Assembly (NCBI GenBank): GCA_019426215.1
Contig: CM033394.1
Span: 19,612,195-19,676,194, forward strand
DNA from: Buddleja alternifolia
Lineage: Eukaryota; Streptophyta; Magnoliopsida; Lamiales; Scrophulariaceae
Reading direction: 5' to 3'
Length of the DNA stretch: 64,000 nucleotides
How positions within the stretch are numbered: position 1 is the first letter of the stretch; every line of letters begins with the position of its first letter. Positions 11,069 to 23,446 of this stretch are shown piece by piece. Made by a program: the position numbers and the translations under genes. Below the pieces are notes generated by a model. That model made no database searches. It saw only the letters and a list, made by a program, of their open reading frames with translations, and was not told where the DNA came from.

Positions 11069-12547
11069 TGTTAAAAAATTTCATGTTAGATGTTTTGATG
11101 ATGACAAGATAGGATTCAATGTTAGACCCCAAATAAAATGTAAGTTTATGTTTTCATAGATCATTGTTTAAGCGTTTGAAAGTTTGTAATTGTTATTTTG
11201 TTTAGGCTTGTAATTTTTATCTTTATAGATTTTAGACTAAGTATTAGATACTGAATTGCTAATAGAATTCTAGGTGAGTTTATTAGAGAAGAAGTTGAAG
11301 ATCAGCGTCTGAAGTCAACCAAAGATGAAGATTTGTTTCTTAGCGTCCGTCAAACACTAAAGGACCTCTTTTCAGGATTTATGGATCAAGCGCTCAAAGC
11401 ACTTAAGCGACCGATGTCAAAATCACCTGAAATAAATCCTCAAGTCATGAAGGACTTAAATGCAATCATTCAACTGACATTTATTTCCAACGTGAAATAA
11501 ATTCAAATGCATTAAATGTCTGATAAGAGCATTAAATGTGATAAGCCACTGTGACTTGTGGACAAGCCACCTTTTTTATTAGACTGTTAGAACTTCAGAG
11601 TTTATAGCTGCTCCCATCTAATCGGTGCCAGCAGATTTTCAGGAATGTCAGGTTTTAGGTAGAATCACGCGCCGCGTGAGAGGCACTCTCCTACATGTGT
11701 CCAATGGACAGATCCCAAGAATTGCCTATAAATACCTTAACTTCAGCAAACCCCAAACGTACGGTACATAATATTACAAGAGAAAAGTACGTACAGGCAC
11801 AAGAAAAACTTGCTTAGAAAAAGCTTAGAAACTCCATAGCTAAAATTCCTTCAAGATTTTTTATCTACATTCTAGATAGTCACAAATATCTCAAACCTCT
11901 TCCAAAGAAGAAACCTAAATTCCTATTGAGATATTCCAAGTTGTTTGAACTTCCCAAAAACAAACAAAACCTTGTGACAAACCTTCAACCTTTCATCTGA
12001 GTGAGAAAGTGTTGAAACCCCTTTTCAAGCAGTATTTTTGAGTGAGAGAAGCTTGTAGAAGACGATCGTCATTGGTGCTGAAATCTGTGTGATCAAGGAG
12101 CCCGAGATCTTTTTCATCCTTTACAATCTTGTAGAAGATTCTGTGTGATTCTTTGATAATCATCCTAGTAAATTCCTTCAAGTGAAAAAGGAGAAGAAGG
12201 ACGTAGTTGGGATTACATCACCCAGTGAACCTTATATATCTTGTGTCATTTATATTTTTTATTGTCTTATTTTCTTGTTACATCATTCTTTCTGAAAAAG
12301 ACAATTGCAAAGCGATTAATTAACTAATCGAACGCTAAAAATCATTTTTGCTGTGCTAACCCTGATTAAGCGATCTAAGCGTTACCTTACTTTGGTAACT
12401 TGCTAAAATCACTAAGTCTAAGTTATCTTTACTAAAGCATTCAAATCTTTAAAAGTGATACAAATTTTTGAAGTCGAAAAAGACTTAAGGGTCTATTCAC
12501 CCCCTCCCCCCATTCTAGACCCTTTCGTATGTCACTTGGGACCACCC
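11069..12547 (+). repeat. 3' LTR of copia copy A
   Basis: It starts TGTTA immediately after the polypurine tract and ends ACCACCC, where sister LTRs end ACCACCA. Its length is about 1,479 bp. It aligns over its whole length with the LTRs at 23447 and 57970. A TATA box (TATAAATA) sits at 11727-11734 and a C-rich run at about 12499-12511 near the end. The target duplication cannot be checked because the left end is outside the window. Confidence 0.85.
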
Positions 12548-14035
12548 GTTTTCCAATTCTGAACAGTTTGAAGATTGTCTACAAACTTAACATGAAATTT
12601 CTTTCATATACTCCTTCATTCTGTTATTTTTCAGTTTAGCTTTTGAAATGGTGAATGTCAACAATGCTGCGAATGTTGAAATTGCTAACCAAAGAAAAAA
12701 TTAAGCTGATGTTTCTGCTGCTGCACCACCTGCTGCTCTAGTTGTTTCATCAGAAAGACCAGTGAAGTTCAGCGGGGATAACTCCAGGAGATGGCAGCAA
12801 AAGATCCTTTTGTATCTCATTACTTTGAGCTTGGCAAGGTTCTTGAACAAGGCTGTTCCATCTGTCCCTGAAGATTCAAATGATAACCAACAAAGAGGGA
12901 TGTATGATGCATGAAATCACTGTGATTTTCTTTGCTAGAATTACATATCAGTGGTTTAGATGACTCTCTTTACAATGTTTATTTGTCAGTCAAAACTGGG
13001 AAAAACTTCTGGGAGACGTTGGATAGGAAGTATAGGACCGAGAAAGTCGGACTTAAAAAGTTCATTGTCTCGAAGTTCCTAGACTTCAAATTGGTGGACA
13101 CTAAGTCTGTACAGAGCCAAGTCCAAGACTTGAAATAATCCTACATGAGGTTCATGTTGAGCATATGTCTCTGAGTGAGTCCTTCAAAGTAGCTTCTATC
13201 ATTGAAAAGTTACCGCCATTATTGAAGGACTTCAAGAACTATCTCAAACACAAGCGAATTGAGATGAGTCTTGAAGACTTGATCGTTAGACTCAGAATTG
13301 AGGAAGACAAGTTTTTGACAAGAAGGCTATAAAGACTCCTGTGTAGGTGATGGAAAACATAGCTGAGGTTCCGGATGGTGTCAAAAGTTCCAACCGAAAG
13401 AGGAAATTCCACGAGAAGTTCCAGGGCAATGCTCAGAAAAAACAGGCGGCAAAGGGAAAGTCCAAATAGGGAAATCGATGTTTCAACTATGGAAGGACAA
13501 ACCATGGAAATGCAAAGAGCTAAGAAAGAAAATATTAGTTTCAAGGGAAGCACTCTGTTCAAAACCAAAACGAGGGTAAAAACCAGGTTCTAAACCAGGT
13601 TACGCAACAAGTTCCAAACCAAGTACACCTAGTTGTAGATGACCTCTAGGGCATCAATTATATGATAGATGACCTCTAGGACAATCTTGTTCCAATCGAT
13701 CTGTCTGATATCGATCTCATTGTTGTTGTGTTCGAAGCCAATTTGGTGGACAACCTTAGAGAGTGGTTCATCGTTGGAGGTACCCACCATATTTATCCAG
13801 ACAAGAAGGCATTCTCATCCTACACTCTGATTGATAGATGAAGGCTATCCATGAAAAACTCTGCTACTTCTCCTGTAATTGGAATAGGTAAAGTGGTGCT
13901 GAAGATGACTTCAGGCAAAGAGCTGACATTGACTAAAGTGCTGCATGTTCCGGAGATTCACAAGAATATGATTTCGGGATCTGCTTTGGTCAAGAATGGG
14001 TTTAATGTTGGTCTTCGAGACGAGAAAGCCTCACG
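12548..14035 (+). pseudogene. Decayed copia gag-protease fragment of another family
   Basis: A gag-like frame starts at ATG 12648 and is broken by many stops and shifts. Recognisable pieces are the gag N-terminus (KFSGDNSRRWQQK, about 12760), a gag central segment at 12932-13138, a Lys-rich stretch with a ruined zinc knuckle (Cys and His lost, about 13470-13515), and a protease region (GGTHHIYPDKKAFSSY, about 13776) leading to LVKNGF near 14000. It belongs to a copia family different from A, C and D. It ends where reverse gypsy LTR sequence begins. Integrase and RT are absent. It is probably the site into which copy A inserted. Confidence 0.7.
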
Positions 14036-15212
14036 TGTTTGCACAGCAAGTGGACTGGTCGTGTGTAGTAATAAAGTGGACAATAAATCCGAATTGTCAA
14101 TCCCACTGAGACTTGTATTTCAGACTTCTTGAATTTAAAGCAAGCAACAATTAAAATAAAACTAAAGGATAACAAATAACTTAAATAAACTAAAACGGAT
14201 GAAAAAACAAGATATTAAAAACAAGAAAACAATGGGTGACAAGATGATTAAAATAAGATAGCTATGGGAGAGAGAAACTAAGACACATGTATTGGCAGAA
14301 ATTAATCAATTTTCATAGTAAACATGTTTAGATATCATTAGACTAATGTTGCTTTGGTGGAAATCCTTTAGATAATTACTACACGATGTCTCGGAAATAA
14401 TAATCCTATGATTAATTTACGGTTTCCAAAATATTTCTATCCGAAAATCTAACCAATAAACATGCATTCAAGTTCTAGAATTTCTCTATATTAATCCGGT
14501 TAACTGCATCCGGGAATCTCTACTGTTTGTCACTAACGGGCAACCTCTCATTGTTTACGGATTATGTGATGATCCTTTTTGCACCTCAGATTACCTTCTC
14601 TAGAACGAATAATTTAAGCAATAAATCATGCATATGGTAGCTAAGCATATGAAGCATTCCAACAAGATCAAGATACAAAGCAACAATAGAATTAATATGA
14701 AAAAACATAATTTATAACTCAAAAATCATAATTTAGCCTCAACATGGCCTTAGTTCGAAATATCTAATTCATCATAAAAGATAAAAGATGGAAACCTAAA
14801 TAAAGATTCATATTCATAGACAAAAATAAATCTAAATCTAAGAACCTCCCTCGTATATTTGATGGTTGAACTTCGATCTTCATCTCTTTCATGCTTCTTG
14901 ATTTCTTCACCTTCAAGGGTTCTTGAAAATCTTCATAACTAATCTAATCTAAGAACTACCCTAAAAAAACTTTATATTGTGTGTATTTTCGTCCTAAAAC
15001 CCAAGAGAACTGATCTAATACATCTAAGGGTGGAAGGGGGAGACTCCAACTTGAATTAGAGTTGGAAATTTCAATAATCTGCTATTTTTCCCGTCAGACG
15101 CAACGTTCGAACGTCCAAAACCTAATGTTCAAACATTAGAAACAATAACATTTTCCCTTCTGCGCAGCGATCTTATTTCCTTCATAACATCTTTCATGAT
15201 TAATTTGAATTT
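14036..15212 (-). repeat. Truncated Athila-like gypsy LTR fragment
   Basis: The sequence matches, by eye, the reverse-strand gypsy LTRs at 45759 and 59049, sharing blocks such as GTGTGTAGTAATAA and CTTTGGTGGAAAT. Both ends are truncated. It carries the palindrome ACGTTCGAACGT at about 15112, typical of element G. There is no gene here; the short ORF across its left edge is chance. Confidence 0.65.
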
Positions 15213-16058
15213 AATAAAACATATATAAATCTTTGAAATTGCTCGTGGAAACCTAGACTAGATTTGATTTCTTTAGATGATTCACATTGCACATAAATCG
15301 AGGATAGAGGACTTAAGTTGGATAACCATTCTGAGACACTTAAGGAATTTTTCCCAAAAATATTGGCTTAGATTCTTTCATAAAAGTTATAAGTTGATTA
15401 GTTAATTTTTTATGCTAAATAATGAATTGATAAGGTTGAAGTTTAGTATGACCAAAAGAGGTCAGGCTAATATTGGAGGTGAAAGTAATATGCTTACATA
15501 ATGTACTATTATGCTAATTTGAGTTAAGCTCAAGCCAAAGGAGTTTAGAATGAAAGATTTAGTTTTGTTTCGTGGCCTTTGACACTCGAGTGATTAAACC
15601 CTTAGGAGTGCCTCTACACTCAATGCCCTAAAACTATCTAGCTTGGGAGTTATTGATCTAAAGCTTGCTACATGGTAGCCATAGAAAGCCTAATGGAATA
15701 AAACATTGCACATGGTCTAGCCTTAATGAATTTAATGGAAGTTTCATATGGATGTGAATCTTGAATGTTTGAGATAATGGAATTTAAATGACTATGAGTT
15801 TTCTATGATTCTTGTGCCTTGTGATTGATCGAAAGTTGATAGATAAGGGATTAATGTCCAAAAATTAGTAAGGATGCCTCTTGACTATAATGCTTTAGAC
15901 TTATTTTCACTACACCCTTTGGAGGTCTTTTCGAGTTGAGGTGTCACATGAGAAAAATTATTTGGTATGTATATATATTTTTGAGCTTTAAAAGGATGAT
16001 TTTGTGCTATTGGTTCTTGTTAATTATGTTGATGTGTATTGAATGAGTTAGGTCTGAA
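15213..16058 (+). repeat. Gypsy 3' non-coding fragment related to element B
   Basis: This segment aligns along its whole length with 31920-32760 of element B, the non-coding region between gag-protease and the 3' LTR, in the same orientation. Shared stretches include CTTTGAAATTGCTCGTGGA and GAGACACTTAAGGAAT. There is no ORF. It is cut on the right by the copia LTR at 16059. Confidence 0.7.
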
Positions 16059-17438
16059 TGTTGGGAATGTGCCCTCGATGCCAACGAGGAGTTAGAATAT
16101 AAGGCCCGAGTTTATATTGTACAACCTCTAATTAATATAAAGGCACTAGTATGTTGTGCGTATAATTCTTGATGGCATCTATAAAGTCTTAAATGAACAA
16201 ATAGTTCATATGTGTCAAGGTAAACCTTCGCACTCCTTATAGTAGTTAAGGAGTTGGGCACTGGAAGGATTTGATACTTGATCACTTAAATCGTTCGCAA
16301 GTCGGAGAATCTCAATTGGGCATTGAGATTCATATGGATTTGTATGACACATGCTCTGACAAAGAAGTTCCAGTCGAATTCTATGGGATAGTGGGAGTTT
16401 GTGTCATAGGTACATTGATGAGATTAGTGTATTCAAACACGGCTCGTAGTAATCCGATCACATGGGTTTTAACTCAATGACTGATTGACTGTCAATGATT
16501 GGATTATTGATTATGAAGGTATGCATGACCCTTAGACCTGAGGAGTTACGGTCACAGTGTGCTTGTGACGTTGGATTCTATCACTAGAGTAGTTAGGCCC
16601 AAATCACCCGTTGAAAGGTGGGGTCAACCTCGAAATGCGTTCCAATGGGCAAGTAGCATGTGAGGTGATTACCAAGAAGGAATTCACTGTCTCGAAAGTA
16701 AACGAGAAGTATCCTATGCAATCATAAGTAAATGAGATTAGAAGTCTCTGGCCAGAGCTGATGAACTAACCCGTGTTTAGTAATCTCATATTACTATGAT
16801 TCTTAAGCATAACAAGGAGTCCTGTGAGTTTGACATATTCCATGACTCTCACTCGATCGGAATACGTCAGTGAAGGGCTTATACTCATACAGTATTCATA
16901 ATCTAGAGGTTCGTAATGACATAGTCATTTCGTACTCGATTGGGCTACGATGTGGAGCCACGATGCTGGCTAGGTGTCACCCATATCCTTTGGTATCCCC
17001 TTATTTCTAATTGAGATGAACCTATAGAGTTACGCTATAAAGGAATAGACGATACAATCAAGTCTTGTATTTGGAGGGTGTTTTGGTAATTTGTCCTTGG
17101 GTAGGACATATTAATTAATTGGACAAATTAATTTAATTGGTTGTTTAATTGGATTAAACAGTGATAAATTAAATAAATTAGTTTAAATATTTAATTAACT
17201 AGGTTAATTAAACCTTTAAACTAGAATAATAATTAATAATCTAATTAATAAATTAATGTTGATTTAATTAATATATATTTAATTGGATTAACTATTAATT
17301 GATTAAATCAACTGGAATAAGTTGACTGGGTCAACATAGCCCAATTAATTGTCCAATTATTGTAGCGCCTTGTTGGAGGATTTATTTAATCCTCTAACAC
17401 AAGCCAGAGAACTTAGTTGAAAGTTAATTTTTCCGTAG
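16059..17438 (+). repeat. Copia LTR (element E), left part
   Basis: The LTR starts TGTTGGGAATGTGCCC and, with the right part at 19093-19426, ends TTCCCAACA, so the two ends are inverted repeats. A very AT-rich block of TTAATTAA-type sequence lies at about 17105-17300. It is interrupted by the solo LTR at 17439-19087. A PBS follows the right part, so this is the 5' LTR of E. Confidence 0.75.
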
Positions 17439-19087
17439 TGTTAGGAATTTCATGTTAGATGTTTTGATGATGACAAGATAGGATTTTATGTTAGACCCCA
17501 AAAATGTAAGTTTATGCTTTCATAGAAATATTGTATACGCGTTTGGAAGTTTACTTATTTTGTTAGGCTTGTAATTTTTATCTTTATAGATTTTAGACTA
17601 AGTATGTGATACCAAATCACTAATAGAGTTCTGTGTGAGTCTATTAAGTGATGAAGTTGAAGATCAGCGTCCAAAGTCAAAGTAAAGATGAAGATTTGTT
17701 TCGAGCGCTCAGTCAAGCTCTCAGCGACTGATCTTAGCGACTGTTCTCAGTGACTATTCTCAGCGACTGCGCTCAGCGACTTAAGCACTCAGTTGTCTCA
17801 AGCGTCCGACTCAAGCGTCCGAACAACTCAAGCGTCCAGCTTTCAGATTCACCTAAAGAATAAAACTCAAGTTATCAAGGACTTAAATGCAATCACCAAC
17901 GGACATTTATTTCCAACGGGAAATATATTCAAAATGCATTAAATGCTTGATAAGTGCATTAAATGTAAACAAGACAGTATGACTTGTGGACAAGCCACCT
18001 TTTTTGACTAGACTGTCAGCTTTTCAGAGTTCAAACCTGCTCCTGTGCAATCGGAATCAACAGAAATTAAGGAATGTCAGAAAAGGGACTATTTGAAGCT
18101 CTGCGTTAGGTACACGCGTCTGACTTGTGTCCAACGAACAAATCCCGAGGTTCTCTATAAATAGTACCCTTCAGCTATCTCTGTTCGAGTGTAAAAAGAT
18201 GTAAATGTGAAAGAGAGCTGAGAAATAATTTAAGAGAAAAGCTTGCAAACCCCATTGTCAAAATCCTTCAAGCTTCTCAAATACATTCCAGACAGTCACC
18301 AGATATGTCAAACTTCTTCTAAAGAAGAAACCTAAATTCTTACTGAGATATCCCAAGTTGTTTGAACTTCCCAACATCAAACATACCTGTTACAATAAAC
18401 CCTCAACACCTTTCATCTGAGTGAGAAAGATTGTTGACTTCCACAAGCAGTATTTTTGAGTAAGAGAAGCTTGTTGAAGAAAGGTCTTTATTGGAGCTAA
18501 AGTCTGTGTGATCAAGGAGCTCAAGGCCATCTTGGAGAAGATCTTTATGGGAGTTGAAATCTGTGTGATCAAGGAGCTCGAGATCGTCTTTCCAGAAGCA
18601 GAGGATTGAAGTGGCTTGTAGCAGAAATCTGTGTGACCAAGGAGCTCAAGTCATCCATATCCAAGTGATCAAGGAGAAGAAGGACGTAGTTGGGATTACA
18701 TCACCCAACGAACCTTACAAATATTGTGTCATTTACTTTACAGTCAATTTTCTTATTATCATCTCATTGCATAAATTGATTAAGTAAAACATAATCAAAC
18801 GCTAAGCAACTAAGAAACAACTTGTGACGCTAAATCTTTCAAAAAGAAAAGACTCTAAAATTATTCCGCTGTGCTAACCCTGATTAAAGAACTGAACGCT
18901 TAAACTTATCTGGTTATAGTATTCAAATCTTGAGTCTAAGTTAACTTTATCAAAACAGTCTTCAAGTAAACGCTCAGACAAGCGTCTATATTTTAATATG
19001 AAATATTTTTTTTTGAAGTCGAAAAAGACTTTAGGGTCTATTCAACCCCCCCTTCTAGACCCTTTCGTATGCCATTTGGGCCCAACA
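17439..19087 (+). mobile_element. Solo LTR of the A/C/D copia family
   Basis: It starts TGTTAGGAATTTC, has a TATA box at 18156-18163 and the family C-run near the end, and finishes CCCAACA. No internal sequence follows; LTR E resumes directly. Flanks are CGTAG on the left and AGTAG on the right, an imperfect five-base target duplication. At 1,649 bp it is longer than the other family LTRs, partly because of short repeats at about 17704-17836. Confidence 0.78.
17704..17836 (+). repeat. Short degenerate tandem repeats in the solo LTR
   Basis: Units like CTCAGCGACTG recur about five times (17709-17785), followed by units like CTCAAGCGTCCGA about three times (17797-17836). The other family LTRs have only single related motifs at this position. 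Confidence 0.65.
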
Positions 19088-19092
19088 AGTAG

Positions 19093-19426
19093 AGAGAAAA
19101 ACATAATTGAAATTCCTCCACCAAATTACAGTAGAGTAGAAAATGTTTTCTCTCTTCCCATTCCACTCGATCTCGCCTAGCCGCCTACAAAGATTGGAGA
19201 ATTTTCCGGAGTCAATTCCACTGCGTGATGATCTAGAGATGGTACGATTGAACCGTTGGAGAAGATTGAAGATTCACGAAGATTAGAGTTGAATACGCGA
19301 AAAGGTAAGTTTTTCGTATTCATCTTTTTCATGATTAAAATCAACGAAAGCCATGAATTGATCTTGGTTTCGAAATCCGGATTTATATTACATTTCCGCT
19401 CCGCATGCCTAACAGGATTCCCAACA
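19093..19426 (+). repeat. Copia LTR (element E), right part
   Basis: It continues LTR E after the solo LTR and ends TTCCCAACA just before a primer-binding site. Combined LTR length without the insert is about 1.71 kb. Confidence 0.75.
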
Positions 19427-19427
19427 G

Positions 19428-19440
19428 TGGTATCAGAGGC
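19428..19440 (+). other. Primer-binding site of element E (iMet tRNA)
   Basis: TGGTATCAGAGGC lies one base after the LTR end. It fits the complement of the plant initiator methionine tRNA 3' end, the standard copia primer. Confidence 0.85.
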
Positions 19441-20564
19441 AAATTTGTAAGCTTCGTTGATTATGTTTGCGTGTTCTTCATGTTTATTCATTGCATATCA
19501 TGTTTAATGCACGTTGTTGGTTTAGAATCAATAAAAATAGATTGAAAAATCTGCTACGTTTTTTTGGAATTTAAAGATTGGATCAAAAAATTCTAAAACT
19601 TATTAAATCTGGAAAATTGAATCTGTAATCGGGTATGGAATCTGAATTTTGGGGTGTTTTTCCGAATCTGCAATTTGGGCTTGAATCAGTATTGTTTGGA
19701 TTGTATTCTGAAATTCCTTTCTGAATCTCAAGTTGAATTTTATTGGGCTGGAAAAGCAAAATCGGAAATCAAATTCTGATTTGGGAATTATGAAATGGTT
19801 TTTGATTGTGCTTTGATTTTGGGTTTGGGGCAGTTTTCCAAATCTGAAAAATTAAGAGTTTAATGATATTTAGTTTGCAATTTCGAGTGATTTTGAGATC
19901 TGAAAATTATGAATTTCCATCGAAATTGAAGCAGCGCCGATGGTCGTCGATTCCTCGCAAAATTTTGTCGTCGATTCCTCGCAAAATTTTGTCATCTTCG
20001 TGGCTGCTGAGTTTCGTCTGGAATTGATGCCGGAGATGGCCACTTGAGGCCACAGAAAATGGCAGTGAATAATTGAAGGCTGGATCACGGTTGTGAGTCG
20101 CATACAGCGGTGATGTTAGCAGCGATGTACGCTGCCGAGTGTTACGCTGGAATCGCTGCCGAAAACTTCGCCGGCCTCCACTGAAATCCTCGCCTGAAAT
20201 TGTAGCTCAAGTCGACGGAGAAGATGGCTGAATCAGCCATGTTTTCTGGCTTCTTGCGCTCAAAATCGAGCCGGATTTGGACGGGTTAAGCGGCGGCGGT
20301 GTCTGCCGTCGCCAAACCGACGAAAGTCGTCGAAAAGGTGTAGGCGCGGCGTTGACGGCGCTAACATAGGAAGATGAATGGTTGAGACGGGCTAGGGCAT
20401 TGGTGTGTGTTGGGCCGGGTCCAACACACATTTAATTATGTGTTGGGCTTGGTCCAATACGTTTTTAGTTAAAATAGAGTTGGGCTTGGCCCACTCGAAT
20501 TAACTAAATAAATGCCCAAGTTGATTTATTAAATTAATGGGGAGTTGGACTTGGCCCACTCGAA
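19441..20564 (+). other. Leader of copia element E, no gene
   Basis: About 1.1 kb follows the primer site and ends where reverse LTR F begins. No gag frame is visible. A short phrase resembling GTTGGGCTTGGCCCACTCGA is repeated with variation at about 20438-20564. The rest of E is not found in the window. Confidence 0.55.
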
Positions 20565-22639
20565 TGTTGGGTTTCGTTCGAAAAAGCATAAACGCAGCGG
20601 AAGGGATTTCAAAAATTAAAACGAAAACCCAATTGGTACTGTAATTCGCATAATTGAATCTAAAAGCTTATAACGAATAAAACTTACTCGTTAATATGAA
20701 TATGATGATGGAGAAAAACTTCTTCTTCTCCAAACTCGAAATATTGAAGCTTCCAAATCTTCAATCCTTTGGTTTGATTCTTCAAACTTGAACTTGATCC
20801 GAACAACAAAAATACGTCATCTCTAAATCCTCACACACGGATCAACAAACGAAAAACCCCCTTTCTTCTTTCTCTATGGTCGATGGCTAGGTATAGAGGA
20901 CAGGAGGAATATTTTTCTTTCTTTTGAGAGTTATGAGAGTTGTGTATTCTCTTCGTTTTCTTACTTGTTCTAAGTTAAAGAGTCCTTAGACACCACATGA
21001 CTTATTGAACAAGTCAAAACAAAAAGCCCTAATATGTGGCCTCTCAAAGACGCCACTTTGAGGCCTCATAGGAGTCCAATTGGACTTCTTATTTTGCCCC
21101 GGGATTTGGTTTGTTTAATTAATTTCTTATTTCAATTAATAATTTATTATATCCAATAAATAAATTAGTTAATTAAATAACCAAATTAATTAGATAAATT
21201 AATTCATTAATATATTTCACAAGGAAATTAATTAATAATTAATCTTATCATTATAATTAATTATTTCATCTAATGAATAATTAATTATTTAATTTATCCA
21301 ATAAATTAAAACTCCCAGAAGAAATAATAGAAATTCCTTTTTCTTCATTTTTCTTTGTCAATCCTTTAGCGCAACTCTTTAGGCTCGTTTTGTTTGGCAA
21401 TGAGAGGAAACCAAAGAAAGTGGGTAACACCTAGCCAGTCACGTGGCCCACTTCGTAACCCAAACAAAAACGAATGATAGGATCATTCCGAAACCTTCCA
21501 ATCATAAATACCGTATATGTATAAACCCTTTGTTCACGTTCCCCTGTCAAGTGAGAGTCATGGTTATGTCAAACTCACTGGACTTGACCATATATATAAA
21601 TCATAATAAATACGAGATCATTGAGATCCATTTAAGGCCTGTTTGCAAGAGCTTATACTTTTAAAGAAGTGCTGAATTTTAGAAAAAGTTGTAAAAGTAG
21701 CTGAAAAGTTAAAGTTGAGTGTGTTTGCAAAACTTGCTAAAAAGCTGAAAATATAGAAGAAGCTGGTAGAAGTACTTAAAGACCTGCTTTTAGTTTCTGC
21801 TTATTTTCAGCTTTTTTTCAGTGAAGCAGAATCAGAAACAGTGAAACCAAACAGCAAAAAGCAGCTCAAATCCAGCAAAAAGCTGAAAAGTGCTTTTCTT
21901 AAGTTTTCACAAACAGGCCTTTTGTGCCAAGCACAATCGTCTCATTTGCTTTGGCTAAAAACTTTGATCTCTATTTATCTATAATTATATAGGGTACATA
22001 CTCATTCACTTATGAGAGAACAAATCCCATATTAGATATCTGTTGAGATTACCACTTGCCCATCAAGCCAGCATTTTGAGGTTGACCCCACCAAAGGGTG
22101 AATTGGGTCTAATTACTCTAGTGAAAGACTTGAAGTCACAAGTGCATCTTCAGCCTGATACTTCAGGTCAGTGGTTCACATATACCTATTATGCATAATC
22201 AGTTCCGTCATTAACAGTCACAGAGTGAAAACCCATGTGATAGAACCGATGCGATTCGTGTTCGAACATATCAGTTCCACTGACGTGTCTACAATCTTAA
22301 TCTCCTATCATGCCATGATACCAAACAGGCACTCCCATGTCGGAGCTAAGATTGTACAAGAATTCGAAATCTTTATCTGTCCATTAAAGACTTCATATTA
22401 CTTGCGAACTTATTTTAGTAATCAAGATCGATCTCTCTAGTGCCAATCTTCCTATCCCATAGGAAGTAGAGGGATCGCACTGAAAACATGGACAAAACGT
22501 TTTACACAACTTATAGATGCAGATAAAAATTAAGTGAAAACTCAATAATGCCTTTTATTTAAGAAGATTTTAAGTTCGATACAAGATATATGCCCTATAC
22601 ATTCTATCTTCTATGGCATCTGAGGGCATAATCCTAACA
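20565..22639 (-). repeat. 3' LTR of reverse copia element F
   Basis: Read on the minus strand it starts TGTTAGGATTATGCCCTC after the purine run at 22640-22655 and ends AACCCAACA. Length is 2,075 bp including a 286-bp MITE. It shares blocks with LTR E (the GTGAGTTTGACAT and CTAGGTGT regions), so E and F are related families. An AT-rich TTAATTAA block lies at about 21115-21310. Confidence 0.75.
21635..21920. mobile_element. MITE-like palindromic element inside LTR F
   Basis: The ends are inverted repeats (AGGCCTGTTTG on the left, CAAACAGGCCT on the right). The interior is rich in AAAGCTGAAAAG-type words that would fold into a hairpin. It has no coding capacity. The related LTRs E and L lack it at the matching place. 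A clear target duplication is not visible (TTTA versus TTTT at the flanks), so the superfamily (hAT or PIF/Harbinger-like) is undecided. Confidence 0.65.
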
Positions 22640-22654
22640 ATCTCCCACTTGCAC

Positions 22655-23446
22655 TCAAAGCCACTCATTGAGGTATCTAATACCCATCCTTTCCAGGTGT
22701 CGGTCCAAAACAGCCTGAGGTAGTGGTTTGGTGAACGAGTCAGCTACATTGTCAGCTGAGGCTATTTTCTGCACTGCTATCTCTCCTTTGCCAACGACCT
22801 CCCTGATGATGTGAAATCTTTTCTCAATATGTTTGGACTTGTTATGAGACCTCGGTTCCTTGGCTTGCGCTATCGCTCCATTGTTATCACAATAAAGTGT
22901 CAACGGGAGCTGAGCACTAGGGACCGTTCCAAGTTCTCCAAGAAACTTCCTCATCCAAATAGATCCTTTCGCTGCCTCTGAGGCTGCTACATACTCTGCT
23001 TCAGTGGTGGAATCAGCGGTTGTGCTTTGCTTGGAGCTCTTCCAAGACACCACTCCACCATTGAGAGTAAAAACAAACCCTGAAGTGGATTTTCGGTCAT
23101 CAACATCAGATTGAAAGTATGAATCAGAATAACCTTCCATCTTCAGGTCTCCACCTCCATAGATGAGAATCATATCCTTAGTTCTTTTCAGATACTTTAG
23201 GATATTCTTCATAGCTATCCAATGTTCCTTTCCCGGGTTTGCCTGAAATCAACTCACCACGCTCACAGCATAGGCAATGTCGGGTCTAGTACACAGCATT
23301 GCATATATTAGAATACCAACTGCAGAAGCATAGGGTACATTACTCATCTCTTGTCTATCTTCCTCACTTTGAGGACACATAGACTTCTATAAGTGTACTC
23401 CATGCCTCATGGGAAGAAACCCTTTCTTAGAGTTGTCCATCCTAAA
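22655..23446 (-). pseudogene. pol: C-terminal pol (RT end and RNase H) of copia element F
   Basis: The minus-strand frame carries the end of the RT (YASAVGILIYAMLCTRPDIAYAV) split by stops near 23390 and 23254, then an open RNase H from 23212 to 22655. Motifs include RKSTSGFVF, SSKQSTTADSTTEAEYVA, LYCDNNGAIA and NKSKHIEKRFHIIRE, then the usual copia ending ADSFTKPL. It is a different family from A/C/D. The upstream part is cut off by the 5' LTR of copy C, which inserted here. Confidence 0.85.

Larger units (their letters stand above)
1..12547 (+). mobile_element. Ty1/copia element A (SIRE/Maximus-like), internal region plus 3' LTR
   Basis: The window opens about five bases after the end of the primer-binding site, judged by alignment with the same leader at 24953 and 61223, so the 5' LTR lies outside. 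The order is gag, protease-integrase-RT-RNase H (copia order), an intergenic stretch, a large extra gene, a polypurine tract and a 3' LTR. The lineage call rests on the LTR start, the extra gene after pol and the iMet primer site seen in sister copies. All long genes carry stops or frameshifts, so the copy is not autonomous. Confidence 0.85.

Noticed and set aside
17704..17836. CRISPR-like repeat array
   Set aside because: The units are short, degenerate and contiguous without spacers, inside a plant LTR.
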